Origin: Pseudomonadota bacterium
GTDB taxonomy: Bacteria > Pseudomonadota > Gammaproteobacteria > Steroidobacterales > Woeseiaceae
Direction of reading: 5' to 3'
DNA: 64,000 nucleotides
NCBI GenBank assembly: GCA_027621915.1
Contig: JAQCAD010000007.1
Span: 33,323 to 97,322 of the forward strand
The translations under genes and the position numbers were made by a program. Below the pieces are notes generated by a model that saw only the letters and a list, made by a program, of their open reading frames with translations, was not told the origin of the DNA and made no database searches. Of this stretch, positions 10,073 to 20,141 are shown one piece after another. Position 1 is the first letter of the stretch, and each line of letters starts with the position of its first letter.

Positions 10073-11078
10073 TCTTCTGAAGTTGCCGGCGTTTCGCGAT
10101 GCCGCAGAGAAACGCGTCCGTCGGTGGGCCAGGAAGCGTCAGGGGACTGACAAGCCGATAACCCGTTTGTTGTCGAGGCGTATCTACATTTTGCCAACGG
10201 GCGTTGGCCTCGTTTTCGGACTAATGACTTTCACTATGTTGTTAGGATCGATGAACTACAACAACAACCTGTCGTTCGTCCTGACATTCCTCCTGGTCGG
10301 TCTGGGCTTCGTTTCCATGCATCAATGCCAGCGCAACCTGGTCGGACTGGAAATTGCGTTCGCTGGAATTGATCCTGTCTTCGCGGGTCAAGCGGCAGAA
10401 TTCAAGATTGCTATTACCAATCATTCGAAAAACCGACGACCAAACCTGCGGCTCGGTGTTGGCAGCGTCAACAGCCTCATCGATGATCTGGAACCTGGAG
10501 AAAGCCGGGTATTTCGTCTCGAACTTCCAACCACTGCGCGGGGTCGGATTCACCTGGAACGATTCAGCGTCAGAACGATGTTTCCATTTGAATTATTTCG
10601 CTCCTGGGCCTGGTTATACATGGATCTCTCGGGACTGGTCTACCCCAAACCTGCGAAGAACGCGCCAGACCCACCACCGACTCAATCTGCGCACGGCCAC
10701 CGACAGCACGACGCCCGAGGTGAGGAGGACTTCGCCGGTTTACGCAGGTTTCATTCGGGCGACTCGCCACGCCACGTCGCGTGGAAAGCGTATGCACGAA
10801 CGGGAGACCTCCTCTCCAAACAATTTTCGGGCGCGGACACGAGCAGCCAATGGTTCGACTTCGATCAGGTTGACGCAACAGACATTGAAAAAAGACTTTC
10901 GATCCTGACTCGCTGGATTATTGATGCCGACAGAACGCAGCGCGACTATGGCCTTCGCCTACCCGGTGAGGAATTTCCTCCGGCACACGGTGAAAGTCAC
11001 CGACACAGGTGCTTGAAGGCGCTGGCATTTTTCGATTCAGCGGCCAGGGAAACGAAAGCCAGCAGAGAAATCTCGTGA
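10044..11078 (+). CDS. DUF58 domain protein
   Basis: 344 aa. Two hydrophobic segments near residues 50-90 anchor the protein. The C-terminal half has the DUF58 core (FAGLRRFHSGDSPRHVAWKAYART), which is related to von Willebrand A folds. It sits between a MoxR ATPase and a transglutaminase, and overlaps both genes (29 bp upstream, GTGA with the next). A partner or client of the MoxR ATPase is the usual inference. Confidence 0.9.
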   Translation: MSSTTSTYLDLLKLPAFRDAAEKRVRRWARKRQGTDKPITRLLSRRIYILPTGVGLVFGLMTFTMLLGSMNYNNNLSFVLTFLLVGLGFVSMHQCQRNLVGLEIAFAGIDPVFAGQAAEFKIAITNHSKNRRPNLRLGVGSVNSLIDDLEPGESRVFRLELPTTARGRIHLERFSVRTMFPFELFRSWAWLYMDLSGLVYPKPAKNAPDPPPTQSAHGHRQHDARGEEDFAGLRRFHSGDSPRHVAWKAYARTGDLLSKQFSGADTSSQWFDFDQVDATDIEKRLSILTRWIIDADRTQRDYGLRLPGEEFPPAHGESHRHRCLKALAFFDSAARETKASREIS

Positions 11079-13045
11079 GCAAACGGATCGGAACTGATGG
11101 ATCCTTGCTGCACAGCCTTCCATGGACGCTGGGCGCCCTGGCCTTTTCAGTCGTGCCTCACCTGCAATTTTTGCCAATTTGGGTAACGGCGATATTTCTG
11201 GCTTGTTCGGCATGGCGATGGCAGGTCGAACGGAAACGATGGCGCCTCCCACCGACCTGGATTCGGATCGTCCTGTCACTCCTGTGTTTCATTGGCGTCC
11301 TGGCATCCTATGAGTCGGTCAGCGGCGTTGGCCCCGGCTCAGCGCTGCTGGCCGTTATGGCGGCACTCAAGTTGCTGGAAACGAAAGAACGGCGTGATCA
11401 GTTCGTTTTGCTGTTCATCTCCATATTTCTGATCATGTCCTCGTTGCTGCGAGAGCAGTATCTATGGTCGTTGCCATACCTGATGTCAGGCGTGCTTTTC
11501 ACGATGACTGCATGGCTACGCATGGCCGATGCACGAAAAATGAGCGTCGTCCAGAGTTTGCGTACGGGCGGTCGACTGATGGCCTATTCCGTGCCGCTTA
11601 TGATTGCCATGTGGATCTTCTTTCCACGCATCGCAACGCCATTCTGGGCCGTTCCGATCGACACAAGCGGCGCAACATCAGGACTGAGCGATCAAATGAG
11701 CCCAGGAGATATCAGCTCGTTATCATTGTCAGACGCCGTAGCATTTCGCGTTAACTTCCCGGGCGCCATTCCGCCACCACAACAACGCTATTGGCGTGGC
11801 CTGGTTTTGCACCGCTTCAACGGCCGAACGTGGACCGGAAACGATCCATCATTCGACACCCGGGCACGTGACGACGTCGATTATCTGGGCGAATCGGTCA
11901 AATACCAGATAACCATGGAACCTACTCGCCAGCACTGGATACTTGCGTTGGATATGCCCTCAGAGTGGGATCGCAATCAGCGCATCTTCATGGCATCGCA
12001 ACAACAGCTTGCACGTATGCAACCAGTGGATCAGAGGATTACCTACAGCGTGACATCGCACCCTTCGTATCGGCTGAATAATCAGTTGTCGCGATTTAGC
12101 AGCGACTATTACACGCAGCTTCCGGGAAACTCGAACCCACAATCGGTCGAACTGGCGCGGGAAATGCGAGCATCTGCCGATTCGAGCGAGACATATATCA
12201 ATCAGGTTCTCCGAAAATTCCATCAGGAAGAATACTTTTACACGCTGCAACCGCCACCGCTTGGAAATGACCCGGTCGATCGATTCCTGTTCGATACGCG
12301 ACAGGGATTCTGTGAGCATTATGCTTCGGCATTCGCGGTGTTGATGCGGGCAGCCGGTATCCCAGCAAGGGTTGTACTTGGCTACCAGGGCGGGGAGATC
12401 AATCCAATGGGTCGATACCTGATCGTGAGGCAAGCCGATGCACATGCCTGGAACGAAGTGTGGTTGCCTGAGCGAGGTTGGTTTCGCGTTGACCCGACCG
12501 CCGCTGTGGCACCGCAGCGTATCGATGAAGGCCGATCCGGTGCGATGTTCGACGGCATCGGTGCCAGCTGGGGTCTCGACGCCCCTTCAGAATTCCTGTA
12601 TCAGATCACAATGACGTGGGATGCGTTGAATACAAAATGGAACGAATGGATTCTCGCCTATGGCCCGGACAACCAGAGCAAGTTCATGGAATGGTTGGGA
12701 ATGGACGATCCGGACTGGCAAAAAATGATGTTAACGCTGGTCGCCCTCGTCATCTTGCTGATCCTGATCATTAGCGTATTACTTATCATGCGGTACCGAC
12801 CACCGCCGAAAGACGAAATCGCACGGCTCTACCGCAAATTTACCGTTGCAGCAGGCGTCGATCCAGCTATTGGTGAAACACCGCTTTCGTATTTCGCCCG
12901 ACTGACTAAAGAAATCCCGGAACTGGCGGGCGCCGCCGACGACATTACATCGTTGTATCTGGACGCTCGTTACGGTCCCTCGGAAATGGCATCGGTAAAG
13001 GCGCTACAGTCAGCTGTCACCGGTTTTGCCAGGCAGCGCCACTGA
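11075..13045 (+). CDS. tgpA: DUF3488/transglutaminase-like membrane protein (TgpA type)
   Basis: 656 aa from the GTG that overlaps the preceding TGA (GTGA). About six N-terminal membrane helices are followed by a periplasmic transglutaminase-like domain with the Cys-His-Asp triad visible: GFCEHYASAF (about residue 411), DAHAWNEV (about 454) and FRVDPT (about 471). One further helix near residues 560-580 and a short cytoplasmic tail follow. It resembles Pseudomonas TgpA, which is reported essential in that genus. The natural substrate is unknown. An in-frame extension upstream to 11009 lies wholly inside the DUF58 gene and is not favoured. Confidence 0.9.
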   Translation: MSKRIGTDGSLLHSLPWTLGALAFSVVPHLQFLPIWVTAIFLACSAWRWQVERKRWRLPPTWIRIVLSLLCFIGVLASYESVSGVGPGSALLAVMAALKLLETKERRDQFVLLFISIFLIMSSLLREQYLWSLPYLMSGVLFTMTAWLRMADARKMSVVQSLRTGGRLMAYSVPLMIAMWIFFPRIATPFWAVPIDTSGATSGLSDQMSPGDISSLSLSDAVAFRVNFPGAIPPPQQRYWRGLVLHRFNGRTWTGNDPSFDTRARDDVDYLGESVKYQITMEPTRQHWILALDMPSEWDRNQRIFMASQQQLARMQPVDQRITYSVTSHPSYRLNNQLSRFSSDYYTQLPGNSNPQSVELAREMRASADSSETYINQVLRKFHQEEYFYTLQPPPLGNDPVDRFLFDTRQGFCEHYASAFAVLMRAAGIPARVVLGYQGGEINPMGRYLIVRQADAHAWNEVWLPERGWFRVDPTAAVAPQRIDEGRSGAMFDGIGASWGLDAPSEFLYQITMTWDALNTKWNEWILAYGPDNQSKFMEWLGMDDPDWQKMMLTLVALVILLILIISVLLIMRYRPPPKDEIARLYRKFTVAAGVDPAIGETPLSYFARLTKEIPELAGAADDITSLYLDARYGPSEMASVKALQSAVTGFARQRH

Positions 13046-13051
13046 CCACGA

Positions 13052-14632
13052 CTAATATTCCCGGGTTTCTCTGAACTCGATATCCGGCCAACGTTCCTCG
13101 GTCAATGCCAGATTGACTTTACTCGGAGCGATATACACGAGGCTGTCGCTATGGTCGAGCGCAAGATTATCATGCGCTTTTCGTTTGAATTCCTGCAGAA
13201 TTTTTACATCGCTGGTTTCGACCCAGCGAGCCGTCGCGACGTTGATTGCTTCGAATTGGCACTCGACTTTGTACTCGTCTTTCAGACGGTGCGCGACAAC
13301 ATCAAATTGCAGCGGACCGACGGCACCGAGTATCAGGTCATTATTTCGCATCGGCTTGAACAGTTGCGTCGCTCCTTCCTCGCACAATTGAGCGAGTCCT
13401 TTTTGCAGCGCCTTTAGCTTCAGCGGATCCTTTAGTACCGCGCGTTGAAAAATTTCCGGCGCAAAACTTGGGATGCCTGAAAATTTAAGGTCTTCGCCCT
13501 CTGTAAAACTGTCCCCGATATTGATCGTGCCATGATTATGCAGGCCGATTATGTCGCCAGCGAACGCGGAATCGGCATGCTGGCGATCTGCCGCCATGAA
13601 AGTAATCGCGTCTGCGATTTTCATTTCCTTGCCGGAGCGCATGTGTTTCAGGCGAATGCCTTTCTCGTACTCACCGGAACAGATTCGCATGAACGCGATG
13701 CGATCGCGATGACCTGGATCCATGTTCGCCTGAATCTTGAAAATAAAACCCGTCATCTCTGCCTCATCCGCCTTCACGATTCGCGTGCCGCTTTCTCTCG
13801 ATCCCGGCGACGGTGCGTACTCGACAAATGCATCAAGTAGCTCACGCACGCCGAAATTTGAAATAGCGGAACCGAACAGAACAGGTGTCTGCTTCGCCGA
13901 AAGGTAGGAATCAACGTCAAGTTCCGGGCAGGCACCTTTAACCAGCGCGATTTCTTCACGAAACCGATCCGCATCATCACCAAGAATTTCTGTGGCTTCC
14001 GCAGATTCCAGGCCATCAACCGATTCAATGATGGACGCTCTTTGCTTTCCCGAACTTGAATAAACGTAGATGCGATCCTCCAGAAGATGGTAAACGCCCT
14101 TTAACGCCCGACCCATACCGATTGGCCATGTCACGGGCGAACATTCAATGCCAAGCACTGTCTCGATTTCGTCCAGCAACTCGACCGGCTCGCGACCCTC
14201 ACGATCCAGTTTGTTTATGAAGGTCATAATCGGCGTGTCTCGGAGACGACACACTTCCATCAATTTGATAGTCCTTCGTTCAACACCCTTCGCGCAATCG
14301 ATCACCATGAGCGCCGAATCCACCGCAGTCAGTGTCCGGTAGGTATCCTCGGAAAAATCTTCGTGTCCAGGCGTGTCGAGGAGATTTACCACCCGATCCC
14401 GGTACGGAAACTGCATTACCGAAGATGTTATCGAGATACCACGTTGCTGTTCGAGCGCCATCCAGTCGGACGTAGCGTGCCTTGTCGCCTTGCGCCCTTT
14501 TACCGTGCCGGCCATATTGATGGCACCACCGAAAAGCAACAGCTTTTCGGTGAGCGTTGTTTTGCCTGCATCGGGATGAGAAATAATGGCGAACGTGCGC
14601 CTCTTGCTCACTTCCTGCTGAATCGTCGACAT
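13052..14632 (-). CDS. prfC: Peptide chain release factor 3
   Basis: 526 aa GTPase that removes RF1 and RF2 from the ribosome after peptide release. GTP-binding motifs are HPDAGKTT (about residues 19-26), DTPGHEDF (about 88-95) and NKLD (about 142-145). It converges with the transglutaminase gene, with only 6 bp between the stops. Confidence 0.97.
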   Translation of the reverse strand: MSTIQQEVSKRRTFAIISHPDAGKTTLTEKLLLFGGAINMAGTVKGRKATRHATSDWMALEQQRGISITSSVMQFPYRDRVVNLLDTPGHEDFSEDTYRTLTAVDSALMVIDCAKGVERRTIKLMEVCRLRDTPIMTFINKLDREGREPVELLDEIETVLGIECSPVTWPIGMGRALKGVYHLLEDRIYVYSSSGKQRASIIESVDGLESAEATEILGDDADRFREEIALVKGACPELDVDSYLSAKQTPVLFGSAISNFGVRELLDAFVEYAPSPGSRESGTRIVKADEAEMTGFIFKIQANMDPGHRDRIAFMRICSGEYEKGIRLKHMRSGKEMKIADAITFMAADRQHADSAFAGDIIGLHNHGTINIGDSFTEGEDLKFSGIPSFAPEIFQRAVLKDPLKLKALQKGLAQLCEEGATQLFKPMRNNDLILGAVGPLQFDVVAHRLKDEYKVECQFEAINVATARWVETSDVKILQEFKRKAHDNLALDHSDSLVYIAPSKVNLALTEERWPDIEFRETREY

Positions 14633-14694
14633 GGGATTAATTTTTACTGCGGGTTGGAATTCGCCCGGAGTTTAACGGTTGGCGGCGTGCCCGG

Positions 14695-15174
14695 CTAGCC
14701 GGGATTCTTGTTTAATTGCTTAGAGAACACTGCAGCGTCTTCCCTGCCGTCGTTAGCCTGATAATAGGCAGGCCGGTAAGCGATATTGCGGAAACCCTTC
14801 TTCAGATAAAGGGCAATGGCTTTTTCGTTCGACGGGCGGACCTCAAGGAAAATTTCATTGACTCCATCCCGTCGCGCAGCGCTGAGAATGTCATCGAGAA
14901 GCCGCTCGCCGTATCCCAGTTCGCGATAAAGCGGGTCGATACACAGATTGAGAATATGCGCGTCACCCGCCGCAATCGAAAGCACACTGTAACCAACAAC
15001 GGCGCCTTCACGCTCTACGACGGCGCAATGATATCCGGCCAGCAGGCAATCCCGGAAAACCCCATGACTCCAGGGAAACTCATAGCTGCGACGCTCGATA
15101 TCCGACACTTCCGCAACGTCATCGTGAATCATCTCCCTGGTATGTGCGGGTATTTCCCGGATCGGCGTGATCAT
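14695..15174 (-). CDS. rimI: Ribosomal-protein-alanine N-acetyltransferase RimI
   Basis: GNAT enzyme of 159 aa that acetylates the N terminus of ribosomal protein S18 in E. coli. The acetyl-CoA loop reads YRELGYGERLLDDIL, and the LEVRPSNEKAIALYLKKGF segment is diagnostic. The ATG overlaps the stop of the upstream glycosylase gene (ATGA). The stop codon lies inside a 14-bp perfect palindrome (CCCGGCTAGCCGGG, about 14690-14703) with no T tract on its own strand. Confidence 0.92.
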   Translation of the reverse strand: MITPIREIPAHTREMIHDDVAEVSDIERRSYEFPWSHGVFRDCLLAGYHCAVVEREGAVVGYSVLSIAAGDAHILNLCIDPLYRELGYGERLLDDILSAARRDGVNEIFLEVRPSNEKAIALYLKKGFRNIAYRPAYYQANDGREDAAVFSKQLNKNPG

Positions 15175-15869
15175 TCCCGTAGCTCTTCCATCACTTGACG
15201 CGCAAGACACAGATCCTGCCACGCTTTTCTTTTTTGGGTCGGGCTGCGAAGCAGATAGGCTGGATGATACGTCACGATGACTGGTATCCGTCCAGTACCC
15301 AGTTGGTGTTTTTGGCCACGCAGGTTTCCCAGCGGGGCATCTGTATTCAGCAAACGCTGGGCGGCAATTCTTCCGACAGCGAGAATGATTTTCGGCGAGA
15401 CGAGCTCTATCTGACGATCAAGATGGCTTCGGCAAGACGTCGCCTCATCATTCGCCGGATCCCTGTTGTTCGGCGGACGGCACTTCAGGATATTGGCGAT
15501 AAATACGGAATCGCGGGACAGATTAACTGCACGCAACATTTCATCCAGCAACTTCCCGGCGCGACCAACAAACGGTTCTCCCCGGCGATCTTCCTCGGCG
15601 CCGGGCGCCTCGCCAATGATCATCCAGTCGGCTAACTGGTTGCCGACACCAAAAACAGTCTGTGTGCGTGTTCGATGCAAAACACAGCGGGTGCAGGCAG
15701 CAACTTGCTGACGCAGTTCGCCCCAATCTGGTGCGCCGGAATCAGATGGATCCGCATCGGTCGAATCCTGACTGCCATCAGGAAGACCGTGACCTCGCAT
15801 TGTGTAGACGTCAATTTCGAGCGCTTTCAGGTAAGCGCGACGTCTGGCTTCTGCGGATGTCATTGGCAT
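15171..15869 (-). CDS. Uracil-DNA glycosylase, family 4 (Fe-S type)
   Basis: 232 aa. Removes uracil from DNA. The catalytic-site motif is [17 protein letters not shown] and the second motif HPAYLLR. Four cysteines (two in CTRC, one in LKCRPP, one in TSCRSH) match the [4Fe-4S] ligands of family 4. The first 55 residues are a low-similarity extension, also common in proteobacterial members. ATGA overlap with rimI. Confidence 0.9.
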   Translation of the reverse strand: MPMTSAEARRRAYLKALEIDVYTMRGHGLPDGSQDSTDADPSDSGAPDWGELRQQVAACTRCVLHRTRTQTVFGVGNQLADWMIIGEAPGAEEDRRGEPFVGRAGKLLDEMLRAVNLSRDSVFIANILKCRPPNNRDPANDEATSCRSHLDRQIELVSPKIILAVGRIAAQRLLNTDAPLGNLRGQKHQLGTGRIPVIVTYHPAYLLRSPTQKRKAWQDLCLARQVMEELRE

Positions 15870-15925
15870 CTTCGATTTCGACAGGCGATCAACCTGATTC
15901 CTTGGTCAGTTGATTTCTATTAAAA

Positions 15926-16552
15926 TCACGGGTGAGGCAATTTCGCCAGCACATCCACGCCCGCGAATACCTTCTGGCCTTCCTTGACCAAAAGGCGGCT
16001 ATTGATGGGCAATTGTACTTCGGCGATACGGGTCATGCGCAAATACGCACACCGCTGACCTTGCCCTATCCGATCGCCGTATCCAGGAAACGCCAGTGGC
16101 GCCAGACCGAACCGATGGCCGTGAAACTGGAGAACCACATCATCACCCTCATCAGTACGAACCCATAGGCCGCTGCACGCCCCGACCTCAGCGCCATCAA
16201 GCAGGGTACCTCGAAAATCCATGATCTTTCCCTCGACCGGGCATCGGGCAGAGTATGCGCCCAGGCTTTTTACGCGAATAAAAATCCTGTGCGCATCACC
16301 GCTCAATGCACCATTGGCAGTCAGGCTGACTTCAACAACCGTACCGTCAACGGGACTGACCACTCCGAGTGGGACTGCAGGAATAATCCTTCGGGGATCA
16401 CGAAATACCAGTAACAGCCAGGCAAGAATAACGCCCGGTACAATTGCGTACTCGTACCCAATCAATTGCCAGCATGCGACGGTGGCGACCAGCGCAAGAA
16501 ACAGGAGTGGTATGCCCTCCTTGGCTACAAATGGAATACGCCTGCCCTTCAA
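15926..16552 (-). CDS. Phosphatidylserine decarboxylase-like protein, probably inactive
   Basis: 208 aa. One or two hydrophobic helices (about residues 12-50), then FRDPRR and SPVDGTVVEV as in archaeal-type Psd proteins. Active enzymes cleave themselves at Gly-Ser in an FGSR or LGST motif to make a pyruvoyl group. Here the matching site reads INSR (Asn184-Ser185). The conserved histidine in the HVNRAP-type motif is also replaced (AYSARCP, Tyr100). The Asp of SPVDG is kept. By family knowledge this should not self-process efficiently, so a decarboxylase call from homology alone would be unsafe. Start and length look normal. Confidence 0.7.
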   Translation of the reverse strand: MKGRRIPFVAKEGIPLLFLALVATVACWQLIGYEYAIVPGVILAWLLLVFRDPRRIIPAVPLGVVSPVDGTVVEVSLTANGALSGDAHRIFIRVKSLGAYSARCPVEGKIMDFRGTLLDGAEVGACSGLWVRTDEGDDVVLQFHGHRFGLAPLAFPGYGDRIGQGQRCAYLRMTRIAEVQLPINSRLLVKEGQKVFAGVDVLAKLPHP

Positions 16553-16684
16553 ACCGACCAGTCCCTATACTTTTCGCGCGAGATACCGCAGAAATTTTCT
16601 TGACGTCACCGGAATGGGCCGCAAGCATAAAGTCTCGTGTAGAATACGCCCGCCACCGCCACCGCAATCGGGATCAGACTATAC

Positions 16685-18409
16685 ATGCGTTTCACGAAGT
16701 TTGGACTAACTACTTTACGAGATACTCCCTCGGAAGCCGAAATTGTCAGCCACCAGCTGATGCTAAGAGCAGGCCTCATCCGCCGACTTGCCTCAGGGCT
16801 GTTCACGTGGATGCCGATGGGGCTGCGAATCCTTCGTAAGGTCGAAACAATTATCCGTGAGGAGATGAATAAAGCCGGGGCGCTGGAGCTGCTGATGCCT
16901 GCGGTACAACCGGCAGAGTTATGGCAGGAGTCGGGACGATGGGATAAGTACGGCCATTTGCTGTTGCGCATGAAAGATCGGCATGAACGCGAATATTGCT
17001 TCGGCCCGACACACGAAGAAGTCATTACCGATATCGCCAGACGCGAACTGCGTAGCTACAAACAACTGCCTGTTAATTTTTATCAGATCCAGACGAAGTT
17101 TCGCGACGAAATCAGGCCGCGCTTTGGCGTCATGCGAGCGCGTGAGTTTTCGATGAAAGATGCGTACTCCTTTCACGTCGATCAGGCTTCGCTCGAGGAA
17201 GGCTATCAAGTCATGCACGAGGCCTACACGGCGATATTCAACCGCCTCGGCCTCGAATTCCGTGTTGTTGACGCAGACAGCGGCGAAATTGGTGGCAGCC
17301 GGTCACAAGAGTTCCACGTACTGGCCGATTCGGGTGAAGACGCGATTGCCTGGAGTGACGACGATGATTTCGCTTCCAACGTTGAAACCGCCGCGACACT
17401 CCGACCGAATGGCAAACCTGCGGCACCGACACTGCAAATGGAAAGAATCAGTACACCGAACACGCGAACGATTGAGGATCTGACGACGCTTTTGAAGGTC
17501 AATTCTTCACAAACGCTCAAGACATTGATCGTCGAGGGCGACGACCAACCTGTTGCGCTGATCCTGCGGGGTGATCACGAACTCAATGCGATCAAAGCAG
17601 CCAGACTCGAAGGAGTCGCCGCGCCATTGACGATGGCGGACCCGGCGGCGATTCGTATGGCAACTGGTTGTGAACCTGGATTCGTTGGACCAATTGGCCT
17701 TGATATTCCGATTTATTTTGACCATGCAACCAGCGCGATGTCAGATTTCGTTTGCGGCGCAAACGAAATCGACACGCACCTGACCGGAGTGAACTTCGGA
17801 CGCGACATCGATACGCCGCAGACTGTCGACATCAGGAATGTTATTGAAGGCGATCCCAGCCCCGGTGGCAAAGGCACGCTCAGTATCGCCCGCGGTATAG
17901 AGGTCGGCCATATTTTCCAGCTGGGCACGGCCTATTCTGCGGCCATGAATGCAACAGTGCAGGACCAGGATGGTAAAGATGTTGTGATGGCGATGGGCTG
18001 CTACGGAATCGGGGTAACTCGAATAATCGGCGCGGCCATCGAACAGAACCACGATGAGCGCGGCATCATCTGGCCGGAACCACTGGCGCCTTTCGACGTT
18101 GTGCTGATACCGATCAATATGCACCGGTCCGATACATTGCGCGAAGCCGCGGAAGTGCTTTATACAGAACTCCAGGAACGTGGCCTCGAAGTTCTCTTCG
18201 ACGACCGCGACGCGAGGCCTGGTGTGAAGTTTGCCGATGCGGAATTGATCGGCATTCCACATCGACTCGTTATCAGCGATAGAGGCCTCGAGGCCGGGGA
18301 GTTAGAGTATCGACATCGACGGGACGACGACTCGCGTGTGATGAAACGTGATGACGCTCTCAATTTGCTATTTGGGTCAACGTTAAAGTTACAATCCGCC
18401 GATTCCTGA
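16685..18409 (+). CDS. proS: Prolyl-tRNA synthetase
   Basis: Class II synthetase of 574 aa, the usual bacterial length. The N terminus [19 protein letters not shown] is near-universal in ProRS. Motif 2 follows at the [17 protein letters not shown] segment. The INS editing domain spans about residues 225-400 and contains the ILRGDHELN stretch. It runs divergent from the Psd-like gene. A TAGAAT box at 16640-16645 is a possible -10 element, without a convincing -35. Confidence 0.97.
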   Translation: MRFTKFGLTTLRDTPSEAEIVSHQLMLRAGLIRRLASGLFTWMPMGLRILRKVETIIREEMNKAGALELLMPAVQPAELWQESGRWDKYGHLLLRMKDRHEREYCFGPTHEEVITDIARRELRSYKQLPVNFYQIQTKFRDEIRPRFGVMRAREFSMKDAYSFHVDQASLEEGYQVMHEAYTAIFNRLGLEFRVVDADSGEIGGSRSQEFHVLADSGEDAIAWSDDDDFASNVETAATLRPNGKPAAPTLQMERISTPNTRTIEDLTTLLKVNSSQTLKTLIVEGDDQPVALILRGDHELNAIKAARLEGVAAPLTMADPAAIRMATGCEPGFVGPIGLDIPIYFDHATSAMSDFVCGANEIDTHLTGVNFGRDIDTPQTVDIRNVIEGDPSPGGKGTLSIARGIEVGHIFQLGTAYSAAMNATVQDQDGKDVVMAMGCYGIGVTRIIGAAIEQNHDERGIIWPEPLAPFDVVLIPINMHRSDTLREAAEVLYTELQERGLEVLFDDRDARPGVKFADAELIGIPHRLVISDRGLEAGELEYRHRRDDDSRVMKRDDALNLLFGSTLKLQSADS

Positions 18410-18435
18410 CAGGCTGCTTCTCACCGGATGAATGA

Positions 18436-19002
18436 ATGCGACTCCCGTTTTTAACCGCCGCATTGCTGCTTGCGTTGCTGCCACACGAAGTGCATTCGCA
18501 GGATGCACCGGATCCTGATCTCGTTGCGCTGCTACGCATTGCGGCCAGCGAAGTCGACAGTTTTCCGGATCATTTCGATGCACAGGTCTGGCTCACCGAC
18601 ATGTCGGCAAGACTGGCCAGGCAGGTGAAGAATCCTGGGGAAAGGATTGAGATCCTGCAGCGCGTTCATCGGGAAGCGACTCGCGCGGGACTCCCTCCCG
18701 AACTGGTTCTCGCTGTCATAGACGTGGAAAGTAATTTTGATCGCTTCGCGATTTCCGGTGCCGGTGCTCGCGGCCTGATGCAAATCATGCCGTTTTGGCT
18801 GAACGAGATCGGACGCCCTGACGATAATCTGATGCAGATCGAAACGAATCTGCGCTTCGGCTGCACGATTCTCAAGTATTACCTGGATCTGGAGAAGGGC
18901 AATATTCCCCGCGCCCTTGGTCGTTACAATGGCAGCCTTGGCAAAAGAAAATATCCGAACAAGGTGCTCGATAAACTTCGGCTTAAATGGTTTCGGGCCT
19001 GA
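18436..19002 (+). CDS. Lytic transglycosylase (SLT domain)
   Basis: 188 aa with a cleavable signal peptide (about residues 1-21, ending VHSQ). The SLT domain has the catalytic Glu in AVIDVESNFDRFA, followed by SGAGARGLMQIMPFW, and a downstream RYNGSLG motif. Such enzymes cleave peptidoglycan between MurNAc and GlcNAc with 1,6-anhydro product. It follows proS by 26 bp and could share its transcript. It has no LysM or other wall-binding domain. Confidence 0.9.
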   Translation: MRLPFLTAALLLALLPHEVHSQDAPDPDLVALLRIAASEVDSFPDHFDAQVWLTDMSARLARQVKNPGERIEILQRVHREATRAGLPPELVLAVIDVESNFDRFAISGAGARGLMQIMPFWLNEIGRPDDNLMQIETNLRFGCTILKYYLDLEKGNIPRALGRYNGSLGKRKYPNKVLDKLRLKWFRA

Positions 19003-19010
19003 GCTAACCG

Positions 19011-19286
19011 TTACTCAAGACGCCGGCCCAGACTGAAGTCTTCTGGGTTCGAGCAACTTACGTCAATTGATTTTACGGCGGTAACCGATGCGAGTCTCGG
19101 TCCCTTTCGCAACCATTCACCCAACTGCTTGATTGCGACGGCCGAACCACAAGCCCGTACCTCCACACTGCCGTCTGGCATGTTAATGGCGTGTCCTTTC
19201 AGATCCATTGATTCGGCAATATCGCGCGTACTGGCACGGAAGAAAACGCCCTGCACTTTGCCGGTTACAACGAATAGCTGACACAA
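19011..19286 (-). CDS. acyP: Acylphosphatase
   Basis: 91 aa. Hydrolyses acyl phosphates. The phosphate loop is GKVQGVFFRAST, where the Arg is the catalytic residue, and the catalytic Asn lies in HAINMPDGSVEV. The only start giving the family length is TTG at 19286; no ATG or GTG lies in frame upstream. It converges with the transglycosylase gene across 8 bp. Confidence 0.92.
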   Translation of the reverse strand: MCQLFVVTGKVQGVFFRASTRDIAESMDLKGHAINMPDGSVEVRACGSAVAIKQLGEWLRKGPRLASVTAVKSIDVSCSNPEDFSLGRRLE

Positions 19287-19310
19287 CTCAGGAATTTCCG
19301 AAATATCGAA

Positions 19311-19658
19311 TTACGGCTGCGGATCGTCCAGGTCAACACTTTCGGCATTTTCCAGTGCGTCAATGGCGCGGTTTTTAGCCTGGATGGCATCACTACGTGC
19401 CTGAGCATACGAACGCTCAGAAAGTTTACGTTGCGCACTGTCCAGATAGGACTGCGCTGCCCGCATGTCATCCGGTGCAAGGAGTTCAGCACCGGCCTGT
19501 CGCGCAACTGCGATGGCCTGACGGGCGTCGCTCATTTCCTGTACAGGCGGACCAGTTTCGCAGGCGGCCAGGCCTGCCAGCACCAGCAGCAACAGGACTC
19601 TGCGCAAGAAGTCGCCCACCCGACACACGAATTTTTCGATTATGTTTTTCACGCGCAC
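19311..19658 (-). CDS. DUF4398 lipoprotein
   Basis: 115 aa. A hydrophobic stretch and lipobox LAGLAAC (Cys about 33) predict an outer-membrane or periplasmic lipoprotein. The mature part is Ala-rich and helical (ARQAIAVARQAGAELLAPDDM, then AQSYLDSAQRKL), as in DUF4398. Two GTG codons, at 19658 and 19652, are both possible starts. Function unknown; it sits upstream of acyP on the same strand. Confidence 0.78.
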   Translation of the reverse strand: MRVKNIIEKFVCRVGDFLRRVLLLLVLAGLAACETGPPVQEMSDARQAIAVARQAGAELLAPDDMRAAQSYLDSAQRKLSERSYAQARSDAIQAKNRAIDALENAESVDLDDPQP

Positions 19659-19778
19659 GACAGAAAGCTAGCAAGGGCCGATACGGGTCGTCAAGCAGTG
19701 CTTTTCAGACTGACTGACGCGTTGTCTGCTGCTAGAGTTACCGGGTCGCCGGAAATGATCAGGAAACAGCGAGATCTG

Positions 19779-20141
19779 ATGAGAATTACCATTTATCACA
19801 ACCCGGGATGCTCCAAGTCAATGAAAACATTAACATTATTAGAGTCCCATAATATTGCTCCGACAATCGTTGAGTATCTGTCGGCACCGCCGGACGCGGC
19901 TACGCTCCTGCGTTTGGCTAAATTGCTCGACGTACCGCTTGCCAGCCTCCTGCGGCGTGGGGAAGCGGCCTATCAAGATGCAGTAAATGCGATCCCGCTG
20001 CACGACGATCGATCTCTCGCCGAGTGGCTGCATGAACATCCAAGCGTGCTTGAACGACCGATCGTTGTGAATGAGGAAAGAAATTGCGCGGTCGTTGGCC
20101 GGCCGCCGGAAAATGTACTGAGCCTTTTGCACGATGACTGA
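19779..20141 (+). CDS. arsC: ArsC-family arsenate reductase (glutaredoxin type)
   Basis: 120 aa. The N-terminal HNPGCSKS motif carries the reactive Cys, and the C-terminal segment ERPIVV and GRPPENVL holds the arginines that bind arsenate in E. coli ArsC. The family includes true arsenate reductases and YffB/Spx-like relatives; the presence of all these residues favours ArsC. The reading frame is open upstream to 19431, but that stretch is antisense to the DUF4398 gene and not family-like. Overlaps wrbA by 8 bp. Confidence 0.88.
   Translation: MRITIYHNPGCSKSMKTLTLLESHNIAPTIVEYLSAPPDAATLLRLAKLLDVPLASLLRRGEAAYQDAVNAIPLHDDRSLAEWLHEHPSVLERPIVVNEERNCAVVGRPPENVLSLLHDD

Noticed and set aside
14690..14703. 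14-bp palindrome CCCGGCTAGCCGGG at the rimI stop as a terminator
   Set aside because: No T tract follows on the rimI strand and it has no loop; it may be chance or a protein site, but nothing supports either.
19431..19778. Long N-terminal extension of the ArsC frame
   Set aside because: It is antisense to the DUF4398 lipoprotein gene and has no ArsC-like sequence; ATG 19779 starts the family domain.
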